A stretch of 43,620 bases of DNA from Streptomyces spiralis (GCF_014654675.1 NZ_BNBC01000021.1:72375-115994); one strand, 5' to 3'; positions 8,566-15,869 are shown, numbered from the stretch's first letter. Numbers and translations are program-made. Notes: generated by a model not told the origin, from the sequence alone.

Positions 8566-8642
8566 CGCCTGTCCCAGCCGGGGTGTAACCCGCCCAGCCC
8601 ACCCGGATCGCCGGTCATGCCCTCCCTCCCTACGGTGAGGTC

Positions 8643-9563
8643 ATGACCGCCGCCCCCACGCCCCCCACCTCGGGATCCCCACCACCCCCGGGAACCCCAC
8701 CACCCCCGGAAGCGCCACCACCCCCCGAAGCGCCACCGTCGCAGGATTCCTCGCAACGACCGGAAACACCGCCACCCTCCACCCCTTCATTCCCTCGGGA
8801 CATACCGGACCTCCCCGCGATCCCGGGCATCTCCGTACTGATGCCTTCGACCGTCCCGGCGACCGCGGTGATGACCCCCGTCCCGCGTCCGTGGACGGCG
8901 ATGTACCGCCTGCTGATCGCCGCGGCGGCCGCGGCGGCGGTGACCGCCGACATGGTGGTCGGCCCCCCGCTGCGCGTCCTGAGTCACTTCGCGATCCAGA
9001 GCAACATCGCGGTCGCGCTGGTCCTCGCGATCTCGGCCCGCAGGGCCTGGGCCGCCCGCAGCCCCGTACCCGCGGCGCTGACCGGAGCGGTTGTGCTCTA
9101 CGTCACGATCGCCGCCCTGGTCCACCATCTGCTGCTGACCGACGCCTCCCCGCCGTTCTCGATCACGGGCACCCCCGGCACCCACCCCCTGTGGCAGTCG
9201 GTGGCCGGCCATCTCCTCCTCACGGCGGTCCCGATCGCAGCCCTCCTGGACTGGCTCCTGCTGACCGCCCCCGCCCCTCTGCGCCTGCGCCAGGCGGCAC
9301 CGTGGCTGCTCTACCCCCTGGCCTACCTGGCCTTCTTCCTCACCCGCGGCGAACTGCTCCCCCCGAGCGCGACGGACCGGTACCTCTATCCCTTCCTCGA
9401 CGTCGCCCGGCACGGCTACAAGCACGTCCTGGCCAACGCCCTCCTCCTGGGCCTCTCCTTCTACGCCCTGGCCGTCCTCCTCGTGGCCCTCGACCACACC
9501 CGCCCGAACCCGATCCGCCGCCGCACGAAAACCGGATTTCGTCTCCGGCCACCGGTGGGCTAA
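8643..9563 (+). CDS. Pr6Pr-type integral membrane protein with proline-rich N-terminus
   Basis: A 306-residue protein. Residues 1-75 are Pro/Ser/Thr-rich and probably disordered. The rest holds about six hydrophobic segments (roughly 85-105, 115-130, 138-155, 180-200, 215-235 and 262-285). The YPFLDVARHGYKHVLAN motif near 253-270 is characteristic of the Pr6Pr family (six-TM proteins related to FAR-17a/AIG1-like hydrolases). No function is established in bacteria. An internal Met at about residue 61 could serve as an alternative start, giving a protein close to the usual Pr6Pr length of about 220-250. ATG 8643 has a GGTGAGG sequence upstream and is preferred. The gene ends 33 bases before the tRNA-Pro, giving the left boundary of the element. 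Confidence 0.8.
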   Translation: MTAAPTPPTSGSPPPPGTPPPPEAPPPPEAPPSQDSSQRPETPPPSTPSFPRDIPDLPAIPGISVLMPSTVPATAVMTPVPRPWTAMYRLLIAAAAAAAVTADMVVGPPLRVLSHFAIQSNIAVALVLAISARRAWAARSPVPAALTGAVVLYVTIAALVHHLLLTDASPPFSITGTPGTHPLWQSVAGHLLLTAVPIAALLDWLLLTAPAPLRLRQAAPWLLYPLAYLAFFLTRGELLPPSATDRYLYPFLDVARHGYKHVLANALLLGLSFYALAVLLVALDHTRPNPIRRRTKTGFRLRPPVG

Positions 9564-9596
9564 AGTAAACGTCGTCGCCGCGACAAGCAGCGACAC

Positions 9597-9670
9597 CGGG
9601 GTGTAGCGCAGCTTGGCAGCGCGCTTCGTTCGGGACGAAGAGGTCGTGGGTTCAAATCCCGCCACCCCGA
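9597..9670 (+). tRNA. tRNA-Pro (anticodon CGG)
   Basis: A complete cloverleaf: acceptor CGGGGTG (9597-9603) pairs with CACCCCG (9663-9669), discriminator A9670; D-arm GCGC/GCGC; anticodon stem CTTCG/CGAAG around loop TTCGGGA, giving anticodon CGG for proline codon CCG; T-arm with loop TTCAAAT. CCA is not encoded. The 3' half of the tRNA from 9627 is supplied by the integrated element and is repeated at the right end. Confidence 0.95.
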
Positions 9671-9671
9671 C
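9627..9671 (+). repeat. attL core, 45-bp repeat overlapping tRNA-Pro
   Basis: Forty-five bases from the anticodon stem to one base past the discriminator are identical to 25079-25123. The intact tRNA lies on this side, so this is the attL junction of the integrated element. Confidence 0.93.
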
Positions 9672-9677
9672 ACAGGT

Positions 9678-9713
9678 CAGAGGCCCATTCACGTGATCGT
9701 GAATGGGCCTCTG
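9678..9713 (+). terminator. Hairpin after the tRNA, carried by the element
   Basis: A perfect 16-bp stem, CAGAGGCCCATTCACG (9678-9693) with its complement (9698-9713) and a 4-base loop. It terminates the tRNA transcript and may also stop the leftward int transcript. The host's original terminator is displaced to 25137-25176, so the element supplies both a tRNA 3' end and a new terminator. Confidence 0.75.
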
Positions 9714-9721
9714 TCGTGCTC

Positions 9722-9748
9722 GGGGGGCCAAACGGGGGGCCAAACGAT
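9722..9748 (+). repeat. Tandem 12-mers, left-end candidate integrase arm site
   Basis: GGGGGGCCAAAC occurs twice in tandem (9722-9733, 9734-9745), followed by GAT. The same arrangement, 25 of 27 bases identical and in the same orientation, is present at the other end (24954-24980). It lies 50 bp inside the attL core, just past the int stop codon. Confidence 0.6.
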
Positions 9749-9753
9749 TTTGA

Positions 9754-10959
9754 TCAGGCCACCGCGTCGCCCTGCTCGTCGTCCGGCGCGTCAGTTCCTT
9801 CCTGATCTTCAGCGAAGATGGCATCCATCGCTTCGGCACCCTGTGTGATCACGGGCCGCAGTTGCTTGCGGTAGACCGCCTCTGTGGTCGCCTGGCTGCT
9901 GTGCCCAACCAGCAGTGCGATCCGTTCCAGGGGGATGCCGTGATCGGAGAGCAGGGACACGAAGCTGTGCCGCAGCTCTCTCGGGGTCCACTCCGGCTTG
10001 AGCCCAGCCTTCTTCACGATGGCTTTGAAGTCTCGCCGGACGTTGGCCGCATCGAGCGGCTCACCGCTCCGGGTGGTGAAGACGCGGCCGACCGGGTCCC
10101 ACTCCATCCCCTTCGATGCCCGCTCCTGCTTCTGCCATCGCATGTGCTCTTCGAGGACGTCGACCACCTGCTTCGGCAGAGCGATGGTTCGGCGGCTCTT
10201 CCTGGTCTTGGTCTCGCCGTGCTTGCGCACCGAACGCCACACCGCTACGTGAGGCGGGATGCCATCCGTCGTCTCCAGGAAGACGTGATCCCAGGTGAGG
10301 GGCCGCGCCTCTTCCGTGCGGACGCCGCTGAGGAGCGAGAGCACGAGGTAGGCATACAGCCGTGACGGACGCGCCGCGGTGAGCACAGCTTTCGCCTGTT
10401 CCAGGTTCAGCGCTTTGCTCGGTCGGCCGGGGCGCCCCTCCGGTGCGGTGACGAGTAAGGCGACGTTCCGCGCCGCCTTGTCCCTGCGCTGAGCGTGCGC
10501 GATGGAGCGACGCAGGATGGCGAGCAGGTCACGCAGGCTTCGCGTCGCGAGGAATTCGGCCCTGCCGTCCAACCAGTCGTCGACGTCGTCCGCGCTGAGT
10601 TCCTTCAGCTTGGCCTTACCGATGAACGGGATCAGGTGCTTGCTCGCCATCGAGCGGTTCTTGCCGATGGTGCCCTTCTCGTCGCGCCCCTTCAGCCCGC
10701 GCTCCAACCAGTCGTTCACCGCGTCGGCCACGGTGTAGTTGGCCGGCGCCTTGACGCCCGTCTGCACCTCCTTCTTCAAGTCGCGGATCTTGTTGCGGAC
10801 TTCCGTCTTCGTCTTGCCGTAGACCTTCGGCCGGCGGCGCTTGCCGTTTGGGGCGTAGCCCAGGGATACGGCTCCGACGTAGCTCTTCTTGGCAGGGTCC
10901 CAATAGATCGTGTCCGCACCGTGGCCAGCCCTTTGGGCGCGCTTCGGGGTCTCGGTCAT
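9754..10959 (-). CDS. int: Tyrosine recombinase (AICE integrase)
   Basis: Site-specific recombinase that integrates and, with Xis, excises the element at tRNA-Pro. The start chosen here (ATG 10959, MTETPKRAQRAG) has GGAGG 11 bases upstream; an ATG six codons earlier at 10977 has no such site. From that longer start (407 residues), an arm-binding domain (about 20-75) is followed by a SAM-like core-binding domain (80-180) and the catalytic domain. Catalytic residues are R220 (SGVRTEEARPL), K257, R336 within TPRELRHSF, H359 (VGHSS) and nucleophile Y369 (AVYRKQLRP). The first position of the HxxR box is Arg (R333), a common variant in actinobacterial integrases. It follows xis, separated by a hairpin. 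The acidic C-terminal tail is dispensable-looking. Confidence 0.95.
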   Translation of the reverse strand: MTETPKRAQRAGHGADTIYWDPAKKSYVGAVSLGYAPNGKRRRPKVYGKTKTEVRNKIRDLKKEVQTGVKAPANYTVADAVNDWLERGLKGRDEKGTIGKNRSMASKHLIPFIGKAKLKELSADDVDDWLDGRAEFLATRSLRDLLAILRRSIAHAQRRDKAARNVALLVTAPEGRPGRPSKALNLEQAKAVLTAARPSRLYAYLVLSLLSGVRTEEARPLTWDHVFLETTDGIPPHVAVWRSVRKHGETKTRKSRRTIALPKQVVDVLEEHMRWQKQERASKGMEWDPVGRVFTTRSGEPLDAANVRRDFKAIVKKAGLKPEWTPRELRHSFVSLLSDHGIPLERIALLVGHSSQATTEAVYRKQLRPVITQGAEAMDAIFAEDQEGTDAPDDEQGDAVA

Positions 10960-10981
10960 GCTGTGTTGTGCCTCCATATGG

Positions 10982-11015
10982 AACAGGGCCGCGCCCCGGA
11001 AGACGCGGCCCTGTT
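10982..11015. terminator. Hairpin between xis and int
   Basis: Perfect 12-bp stem AACAGGGCCGCG (10982-10993) with its complement (11004-11015), loop 10 bases. It lies between the xis stop and the int start on the leftward transcript, so it may attenuate int relative to xis or stabilise the xis message. Confidence 0.5.
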
Positions 11016-11031
11016 GTTCGCGTTGTTGGGT

Positions 11032-11241
11032 TCAGGCGGCGGCTTCTGCCTCGCTCTTGAGGAGTTCGACGTACTGCTCGATGTACTCAGGCGGCACAAG
11101 TCGGCGGCGGCCGATACGGACGGTCTTGAGGCGTCCGAGTCGGATCTCCTCGTAGACCATCGAGCGGCCAATGCGGAGAGCCTTTGCCGCCTCTTCAGGT
11201 CGGTAGAGGAGTTGTTCAGCAGGTTCAGCAACGGTGCTCAT
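11032..11241 (-). CDS. xis: Excisionase, MerR/HTH_17-like
   Basis: A 69-residue protein (MSTVAEPAEQLLYRPEEAAK) with a winged helix-turn-helix of the excisionase/BldC type: LLYRPEEAAKALRIG as the first helices, SMVYEEIRLGRLKTVRIGRRR as recognition helix and wing, and VPPEYIEQYVELL as the closing helix. Such proteins bend DNA at the att sites and steer the integrase toward excision. It lies directly upstream of int in the same direction, the standard AICE arrangement, with a hairpin between them. Its promoter must lie in the iteron-rich region immediately upstream (11242-11500), so replication or a repressor acting on those repeats could control excision. Confidence 0.88.
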   Translation of the reverse strand: MSTVAEPAEQLLYRPEEAAKALRIGRSMVYEEIRLGRLKTVRIGRRRLVPPEYIEQYVELLKSEAEAAA

Positions 11242-11283
11242 CCAGGCGACTCCAGGTTGCTTCTGTCCGAGGTGCGCATTTCT

Positions 11284-11488
11284 GCGTCATCGCGTCACCT
11301 GCGTCATTCGGGGCGCTGACCTGCGGGTTTGAGTGACGAAGGCAGTTTCGGGGTGCGTCACCGGTGACGCGACTGCCCGTCATCGGTGACGTGGGTGACG
11401 CGGGGTGACGCACTCGCCGCGCGTCTGCGTCACCGCTCTCTTGGCAGGTCACGGGTCGTTTGCCGTCCATGGGTGACGCAGGTGACGC
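11284..11488. repeat. GGTGACGC iteron cluster, candidate replication origin or operator array
   Basis: Eight exact copies of GGTGACGC: forward at 11363, 11394, 11404, 11472 and 11481; reverse (GCGTCACC) at 11292, 11355 and 11427. One-off variants lie at 11284, 11301, 11333 and 11385. The pair at 11355-11370 forms a perfect 16-bp palindrome, and neighbours are often 8-10 bp apart. The array fills the non-coding gap between rep and xis and has no coding explanation. It could be the origin bound by the replication proteins, or an operator set controlling xis-int. Confidence 0.75.
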
Positions 11489-11605
11489 AGCGGCTCTTTA
11501 CTTCGGACAAGAAAGGGAGTGGTGTCTGTTGTAGTGCGCGGCTCAGAGCGTGAAGAAGGAGCCGCTACGCGGCGCGACCATCGCAGGGCGGCGCCGCCGC
11601 CGAAC

Positions 11606-11661
11606 AGCAAGAGGAGCACGCCTCGCCCGGGTGAACGCCTCGCCCGGGTGCTCCTCTTGCT
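11606..11661. terminator. Long hairpin terminator downstream of rep
   Basis: Perfect 14-bp outer stem AGCAAGAGGAGCAC (11606-11619) with its complement (11648-11661), 28 bases behind the rep stop on the leftward strand. The loop contains a 15-bp direct repeat, CGCCTCGCCCGGGTG, at 11619-11633 and 11636-11650, so alternative foldings are possible. Confidence 0.65.
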
Positions 11662-11688
11662 TGTGGCGACCGGCAGGGGTGCCGACGG

Positions 11689-13167
11689 TCAGAACGCCGG
11701 TTTCTGCTCGTGTGCGGGCGGCGGGGCCGGGGGCCGGGCCATCTCGATGTACCGGGCCGCCTTGGTGCGTCCCCAGTCGATGAGGACGCCTCGGGCGGCG
11801 AGGGTGGGCTGAAGGCGCTTGAGGCGGTCTGAGAGGACTTTGCCGGTGGTCGGCCAGCCTTTTGGCAGGGGGCGGCAGTCCTCGCCGCTGTAGAGGCCCG
11901 TGAGGGCGTGCAGCCACTCGGCAGAAGTCATCCGCTCCTCTGCCCCCGGAGCGATGCCGGCGGCGTGCTTCAGGACGGTCTGTGCCAGCAAGTCACCTTC
12001 AATGACGTCGTCGTTGAGGTCGTCCAGGCTGGCCCGGTAGGCGGCGAGCGCCCCGAACCCGGTGGCCGCGTCGAGCTGCGCGCACAGGTGCGCGAAGTCG
12101 GCCATCCGCAGATCGGTCGGAATGTCCGCCTCTGCCGCACGCACCTTGACCGTGAGGTCGAGCAGGGAGCCGAGAATCACGGGCAGGGCTTGTGCGTACT
12201 CGGCCCACAGTTCCGCTTCGGTCCGCCGGACGCTGGGGCGTTCCAGGCGCAGTGGCAGGAGCCGTTCGGCAAGGTCGGGCCGGATGACACCGACGTCGAT
12301 GCCGGTCAGCAGCAGGGGGCGGCGGTAGCGAGCCCGGACGACGTCCCCGTCGGTGTACAGGGCGCGTTTGACGGTCTCGGCCCCGGTGACAATGCAGCAC
12401 ATCGCGTCCGACAGGTCCGGCGCCAAGTGGGAGAGGTTGTCAAGGGCGGTGACCCATCCAGCGGCCACGGCCGCGATCAGGTTCTCCTCATCCTTCGGGG
12501 CCCGGCGCAGGTCCCCGCTCATGCCCTCGATGATGCGCACGAGCATCCGCCCGCCCGTCGATTTGCCGGCGCCCTGGGGGCCGGTGAGGAACGGGGCGGG
12601 GACGGGAACGGACGGACCGAGACAGCCGATCAACCACGCGATGGCCAGGCATTCGGTCTCGGCATTGGCGAAGTTGCACAGCCTAAGCAGGAGATCGATG
12701 CCCTTGCCGTCGGTGTCCTTGACGGGCATGGGCAGCTCGCCCGTGAGCTGCGTGCGGCGCCAGCACACCTCTGCGGGGTCGGGGGTGCGGATGTCCCACC
12801 CGGTGGGGTGGATTCGGACCGACTGCCCGTCAGCGCGCCCGAGGTCCAGCCATGTCGCCCCGTCGAACCCGGGCGCGACGCGGATATGTACGGGCTGGAC
12901 GTCCTGGCTCAGCGCGAGTGCCTCGATCAAGTCGAGTGCCTCCTTCAAGGCGGTGCCGTTGAAGACGCCGTATCCGTCATGGAAGAGGCCCACCATGAGT
13001 TCCTGCCGGTGGCTGCCCGAGGTGCCCTGGGAGCGGATCGGGCGGGCCACGGGGTGGCCGTTCCTCTGTGCGTACACGGTGCCGTCAGCGGTGCGGAAGT
13101 ACCGGAAGTGCTCCTGCGCGTAACCGGCGATGACGTCACGGGCGGGGGTCTTGTCGTCGTCGGACAT
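11689..13167 (-). CDS. AICE replication ATPase / P4-type helicase-like protein
   Basis: A 492-residue protein. Walker A GPQGAGKST is at residues 196-204, with a Walker B-like VTALDNLSHL near 239-248 and downstream sensor-type LLTGIDVG and ERLLPLRLERP segments. This is the layout of SF3-like helicase/ATPases that act with Prim-Pol primases in plasmid and AICE replication. The C-terminal 100 residues look like a winged-helix DNA-binding region (WPTTGKVLSDRLKRLQPTLA). The gene begins 3 bases after the Prim-Pol stop, so the two form one unit and probably assemble at the element's origin. A hairpin terminator follows. The exact helicase family is uncertain; the ATPase call is firm. Confidence 0.8.
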   Translation of the reverse strand: MSDDDKTPARDVIAGYAQEHFRYFRTADGTVYAQRNGHPVARPIRSQGTSGSHRQELMVGLFHDGYGVFNGTALKEALDLIEALALSQDVQPVHIRVAPGFDGATWLDLGRADGQSVRIHPTGWDIRTPDPAEVCWRRTQLTGELPMPVKDTDGKGIDLLLRLCNFANAETECLAIAWLIGCLGPSVPVPAPFLTGPQGAGKSTGGRMLVRIIEGMSGDLRRAPKDEENLIAAVAAGWVTALDNLSHLAPDLSDAMCCIVTGAETVKRALYTDGDVVRARYRRPLLLTGIDVGVIRPDLAERLLPLRLERPSVRRTEAELWAEYAQALPVILGSLLDLTVKVRAAEADIPTDLRMADFAHLCAQLDAATGFGALAAYRASLDDLNDDVIEGDLLAQTVLKHAAGIAPGAEERMTSAEWLHALTGLYSGEDCRPLPKGWPTTGKVLSDRLKRLQPTLAARGVLIDWGRTKAARYIEMARPPAPPPAHEQKPAF

Positions 13168-13170
13168 GGC

Positions 13171-14019
13171 TCACAGCCCCAATACGGTGCGGGCGTTGGT
13201 CCACGCGTCCGTGCAGTGCCGCAGGGTCTCGCCCTTGGTCTGCGCAGCGGTGAACAGTCGGGTGACGTGGATGTCGGTGAGGCAGCCGCACCGGCCGTGC
13301 GTGGACAGCACCGCGAGGAACGCCCCGTAGACCGTGGCGTGGACCGCGCTGCGAGCCTCGGTGATGCGCTGCACGGCCATGGCGATACCGCGTTCGAGGT
13401 AGGCGGGCGTGCGATGAGGGCATCCCCCGCCCGCCGCACCTGCGGGCGCGGCGCCGACGTGCGGCACCGGCCTGACCGCAGGTGGCCTCTTGACCGCGAG
13501 GGCACGCACGGCGTCGGGCAGGTCGACCATGTGGCCGGTGCCGGGCCCGAGGTAGCGGGCATAAGACATAGACGACTTGATGTCGACGCCGGTCCGGACC
13601 GCGTTGCGGGAGGTCATGGCACCCCGGTAGATCCAGTGCTCACCGCGCGTCGTCGGCACCGTGCGTGTGGCAGGCAGGATCTGGCGGGCCCACGCAACGG
13701 CGTCCGCGTCGTCCAGGTCCACCACGGTCAGACCGGCGCCGCCGGGGTGGTAGCCGACGCACACCGCGCGCTGCCACGCCTCCCGCCACAGGGGCGAGAC
13801 GATGACCGCGGGCGCGGTGGTGGCGGCGGCCCACGCGTGGCAGACACCGGGGCACGGGCAGGGGCCCGGGGTCTTCATGTTCGGCCGGCCGCCGCACGCG
13901 TTGTCCGCGCATGCCGGGCAGTTGCCGAACGGCACCTTCCCTCGCCGCAGGGGCAGCACCGGCACACCGGACGCGGCCAGACTCAGCGCGGTCTGCAGGG
14001 GATAGGGCGTCTCGTTCAT
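13171..14019 (-). CDS. Prim-Pol (bifunctional DNA primase/polymerase) replication protein
   Basis: A 282-residue protein starting MNETPYPLQTALSLAASGV, the N-terminal signature of AEP-type Prim-Pol domains (helix, then VPVLPLRRGKVPFGNC). A Cys-rich zinc-binding segment follows (CPACADNAC, then CPCPGVCHAW; residues about 33-62). VVDLDDADAVAWA near residue 94 supplies the metal-binding Asp residues of the active site. It makes primers for element replication, working with the adjacent ATPase. Its ATG overlaps the stop of the upstream methylase-like gene by 4 bases (coupling). Length is that of short AICE Prim-Pol proteins lacking a fused helicase, which is the separate next gene. Confidence 0.85.
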   Translation of the reverse strand: MNETPYPLQTALSLAASGVPVLPLRRGKVPFGNCPACADNACGGRPNMKTPGPCPCPGVCHAWAAATTAPAVIVSPLWREAWQRAVCVGYHPGGAGLTVVDLDDADAVAWARQILPATRTVPTTRGEHWIYRGAMTSRNAVRTGVDIKSSMSYARYLGPGTGHMVDLPDAVRALAVKRPPAVRPVPHVGAAPAGAAGGGCPHRTPAYLERGIAMAVQRITEARSAVHATVYGAFLAVLSTHGRCGCLTDIHVTRLFTAAQTKGETLRHCTDAWTNARTVLGL

Positions 14020-14708
14020 GCCGCCACCCCCAGCGCGGGGGCGAGCGTGGCAAGGGCGGCGCGGCCGATGTGGTGGGCGTAGGCCGGGGGGATGCACTCG
14101 CGGATGCCGTCGCGGTTCATCCACGGCACCCCCAGCACCTTCCGGGCCAGGGGAACACCGGAGAAGTTGCCGACGAACTGCCCGTAGTGCCCCGGCGGGA
14201 CGGGACGCCCCATCTTGGCCTGCGGCACGAGGTGCTCGGGGTGGTCCGGCTGGGCGAGGGTGAAGCCGCCGCCGGTCTCGAAGAACCGGTGTCGGTAGTT
14301 GGCCAGGTGGAACATCTGCCCGCACAGCATCACCGGGGCGCGCAGCTTAGGCACCGCGCCCCCCACGTTCTCCATCACCCACGGCCGCCCTGTCGATTCC
14401 AGAGCTGCGCGGGTGGGCGCGATCAGGTCTGGGTGGTCATTGCCCCGAAGACGCTGACAGTCGGTGTCGTGCTGGCACGGCGGGGAGGCGTGGATGAAGT
14501 CGAACGCGGCCCCGTGCTCCAGGACGAACGCGATCGCGTCCGCCTGTACGAACCGGTATGGGTAGCGGGGCTGTGGATCCTTGTCGACGCCGGTCACGTC
14601 GAACCCGGCGTCGGTGTAGCCCTTGGCGGCGCCGCCCTGGCAGCAGTACAGGTCCAGCAGCGTCGGCCGGTGGCCGTGCACTCGCCGGATCAGGTTGGGT
14701 TGCGTCAT
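14016..14708 (-). CDS. C5-cytosine methyltransferase-like protein, solitary
   Basis: A 230-residue protein starting at ATG 14708 (MTQPNLIRRVHG), preceded by GGAGG 10 bases upstream. Motif I is LLDLYCCQGGAAKGY, motif IV is ASPPCQ with the catalytic Cys, motif VI is WVMENV, motif VIII is reduced to NYRHRFF, and motif X is ECIPPAYAHHIG. It is shorter than typical restriction-linked C5 methylases because the target recognition region is small. Such solitary proteins are common on actinophages and AICEs and may protect the element from host restriction. It leads the replication block (methylase, Prim-Pol, ATPase), with 4-base coupling to Prim-Pol. No endonuclease partner is adjacent; the element's other methylase at 23849 is unrelated in context. 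Confidence 0.85.
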   Translation of the reverse strand: MTQPNLIRRVHGHRPTLLDLYCCQGGAAKGYTDAGFDVTGVDKDPQPRYPYRFVQADAIAFVLEHGAAFDFIHASPPCQHDTDCQRLRGNDHPDLIAPTRAALESTGRPWVMENVGGAVPKLRAPVMLCGQMFHLANYRHRFFETGGGFTLAQPDHPEHLVPQAKMGRPVPPGHYGQFVGNFSGVPLARKVLGVPWMNRDGIRECIPPAYAHHIGRAALATLAPALGVAA

Positions 14709-14748
14709 GCTGGGAGACCTCCAACAGGTCTGTTGAGGACGGTTGGAC

Positions 14749-14791
14749 AAGGGCGGCCCCGCTTCTTTGGCGAGAGTGGGGGGCCGCCCTT
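14749..14791. terminator. Hairpin between the Spd block and the replication block
   Basis: Perfect 12-bp stem AAGGGCGGCCCC (14749-14760) with its complement (14780-14791), loop 19 bases. It sits immediately downstream of the gene ending at 14799 on the leftward strand and ahead of the methylase gene, so it probably ends the transfer transcript. Confidence 0.6.
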
Positions 14792-14798
14792 GGCGTAG

Positions 14799-15254
14799 CT
14801 AGCTGTGGAAGCGGTTGCGCTTGATCACGGCCCGGCGGATGTTGACCGTGGTGCCGCCCTTGTGGCCGCTCGTGCCGAGCACCTGCACGGCGATCCAGCC
14901 GCCGAAGATGACGGCGGCGAGGATGATGAGTTGGCCGATGAACGCGGTCAGCGCGGCAATGAACGAGGTGAGCAGCAGCAGACCGCCGCACACCGCGAGG
15001 AACCCCACGCCCCCGAGGGCGACGTTCACCGCCGCGCGGGACACGGCCGGCTTGGCTGCGACCGGCTCGGGCTGAGCCGGTGCCACGGCGTAGCCGGTCA
15101 CGACACGGCCGTCCGGCAGGACGACGCTCGCCACGGCCGGGATGTAGCCCGGCTGGACGGCAACGACCGGCGCCGCGTGCATGGCGGCGGGGGTGACCGG
15201 GGTGGGGTGGTGGATCACGAGGGGCGCGGTCCGGAGGGTGGTGGGTTCGGTCAC
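14799..15254 (-). CDS. Spd-like small membrane protein of the AICE transfer region
   Basis: A 151-residue protein starting at GTG 15254 with AAGGAG upstream. Residues 1-70 are Pro/Ala/Val-rich and hydrophilic, including an LPDGRVVTGYA segment seen at the N-terminus of several AICE-encoded proteins. Residues about 76-122 hold two hydrophobic segments (VGFLAVCGGLLLLTSFI and LIILAAVIFGGWIAVQVL), and the C-terminus is basic (IRRAVIKRNRF). Position after tra and the small membrane genes suggests a role in intramycelial spread (Spd function), as in pSAM2- and SLP1-type elements. Homology to a named Spd family cannot be confirmed by eye. A DUF6251-type assignment is possible. Confidence 0.65.
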   Translation of the reverse strand: MTEPTTLRTAPLVIHHPTPVTPAAMHAAPVVAVQPGYIPAVASVVLPDGRVVTGYAVAPAQPEPVAAKPAVSRAAVNVALGGVGFLAVCGGLLLLTSFIAALTAFIGQLIILAAVIFGGWIAVQVLGTSGHKGGTTVNIRRAVIKRNRFHS

Positions 15255-15267
15255 GGCCGGGTCTCCT

Positions 15268-15462
15268 TCAGTTGCCGAGGGCGGACAGGGCGTCGGCGGA
15301 TGCCTGCACGAGGTTGTGGATGGGCTCGTAGGCGCCGGTGCCGGCGGCGAAGAACCCGAACAGGAACAGCACGAGCGCGGCGCCGCCGCCGGCGGAGCGG
15401 GTGCGGACGGCGAAGACGGAGGCGGCGCCGAACAGCAGGACGGCGGAGATGTCGAGGATCAT
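15268..15462 (-). CDS. Small two-TM Spd-like protein
   Basis: A 64-residue hydrophobic protein (MILDISAVLLFGAASVFAVR). Two membrane segments are visible at about residues 3-19 and 27-45, joined by a short basic/Ala-Gly loop; the C-terminus is amphipathic. Its ATG overlaps the stop of the preceding zinc-motif gene by 4 bases. Proteins of this size and pattern are almost always found beside tra in AICEs and are thought to help spread plasmid DNA across septa. Function is inferred from position. Confidence 0.7.
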   Translation of the reverse strand: MILDISAVLLFGAASVFAVRTRSAGGGAALVLFLFGFFAAGTGAYEPIHNLVQASADALSALGN

Positions 15463-15728
15463 CGGGACCCTTCCGGGGTGTCGGTGCCGGCGCGGTAGAT
15501 GCGGGCCCAGCGGTTGTAGAGCCAGCGGCCGGTGCGGATGCGCTTGCCGGTGGCGTGGCAGCGGCGGCAGTCCTTGCCGCGCCTCATGCGTCCCTTGCGG
15601 TCCGTCTTGAGGGCGTGGCCCATGCCACGGCAGCGGCGGCAGTCACCGAACGGCGACACCGCACATACGCCGACGTAACCGAGGGTGACGGCGAGTAGGC
15701 AGGCGATAGCGAGCAGGGCGGGGGTCAC
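15459..15728 (-). CDS. Small membrane protein with two CxxCxGxG-type zinc motifs
   Basis: An 89-residue protein. The GTG at 15728 is preferred because AGGAAGG lies 8 bases upstream; an ATG 18 codons earlier has no such site. An N-terminal hydrophobic segment (TPALLAIACLLAVTLGYVGV) is followed by two DnaJ-like half-fingers, CRRCRGMG and CRRCHATG, about 24 residues apart, and a basic tail. The two halves could bind one zinc ion. It is the first gene after tra in the leftward direction, separated from it by the CCGCTA palindrome cluster, and is coupled to the next gene by a 4-base overlap. Similar small zinc-motif proteins occur in many Streptomyces AICE transfer regions; function unknown. Confidence 0.7.
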   Translation of the reverse strand: MTPALLAIACLLAVTLGYVGVCAVSPFGDCRRCRGMGHALKTDRKGRMRRGKDCRRCHATGKRIRTGRWLYNRWARIYRAGTDTPEGSR

Positions 15729-15769
15729 GTGGGGCCCTTCCTGGCGGGTTTTTGGGGTTTGCGCAGGTG

Positions 15770-15860
15770 GGCCGCTATCCACTAGCGGCCTGATCAGAGG
15801 CGGTGTGGGGCGCTAGCGGGGCCGCTAACGTTAGCGGGGGCTGCCGCTATCGTTAGCGGC
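15770..15860. repeat. CCGCTA/TAGCGG palindrome cluster, candidate clt (transfer) locus
   Basis: Seven copies of CCGCTA or TAGCGG in 91 bases immediately behind the tra stop codon. Three inverted-repeat pairs are visible: 15770-15790 (GGCCGCTA, 5-base spacer, TAGCGGCC), the perfect 16-bp palindrome CCGCTAACGTTAGCGG at 15822-15837, and CCGCTATCGTTAGCGG at 15844-15859. A further half at 15811-15819 forms CGCTAGCG. In Streptomyces conjugative plasmids, the Tra translocase recognises short repeats in clt, often near the 3' end of tra. This cluster has the right place and form, but promoter operators for the downstream small genes are an alternative. Confidence 0.65.
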
Positions 15861-15869
15861 CCCGGAGCG

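Noticed and set aside
8787..9839. Long leftward open frame reading through tRNA-Pro (contains GVAGFEPTTSSSRTKRA)
   Set aside because: That peptide is the antisense translation of the tRNA, a known misannotation; the rest is the shadow of the Pr6Pr gene and the att region.
14016..14708. Part of a restriction-modification system
   Set aside because: No endonuclease gene adjacent; neighbours are replication genes, so it is treated as a solitary methylase.
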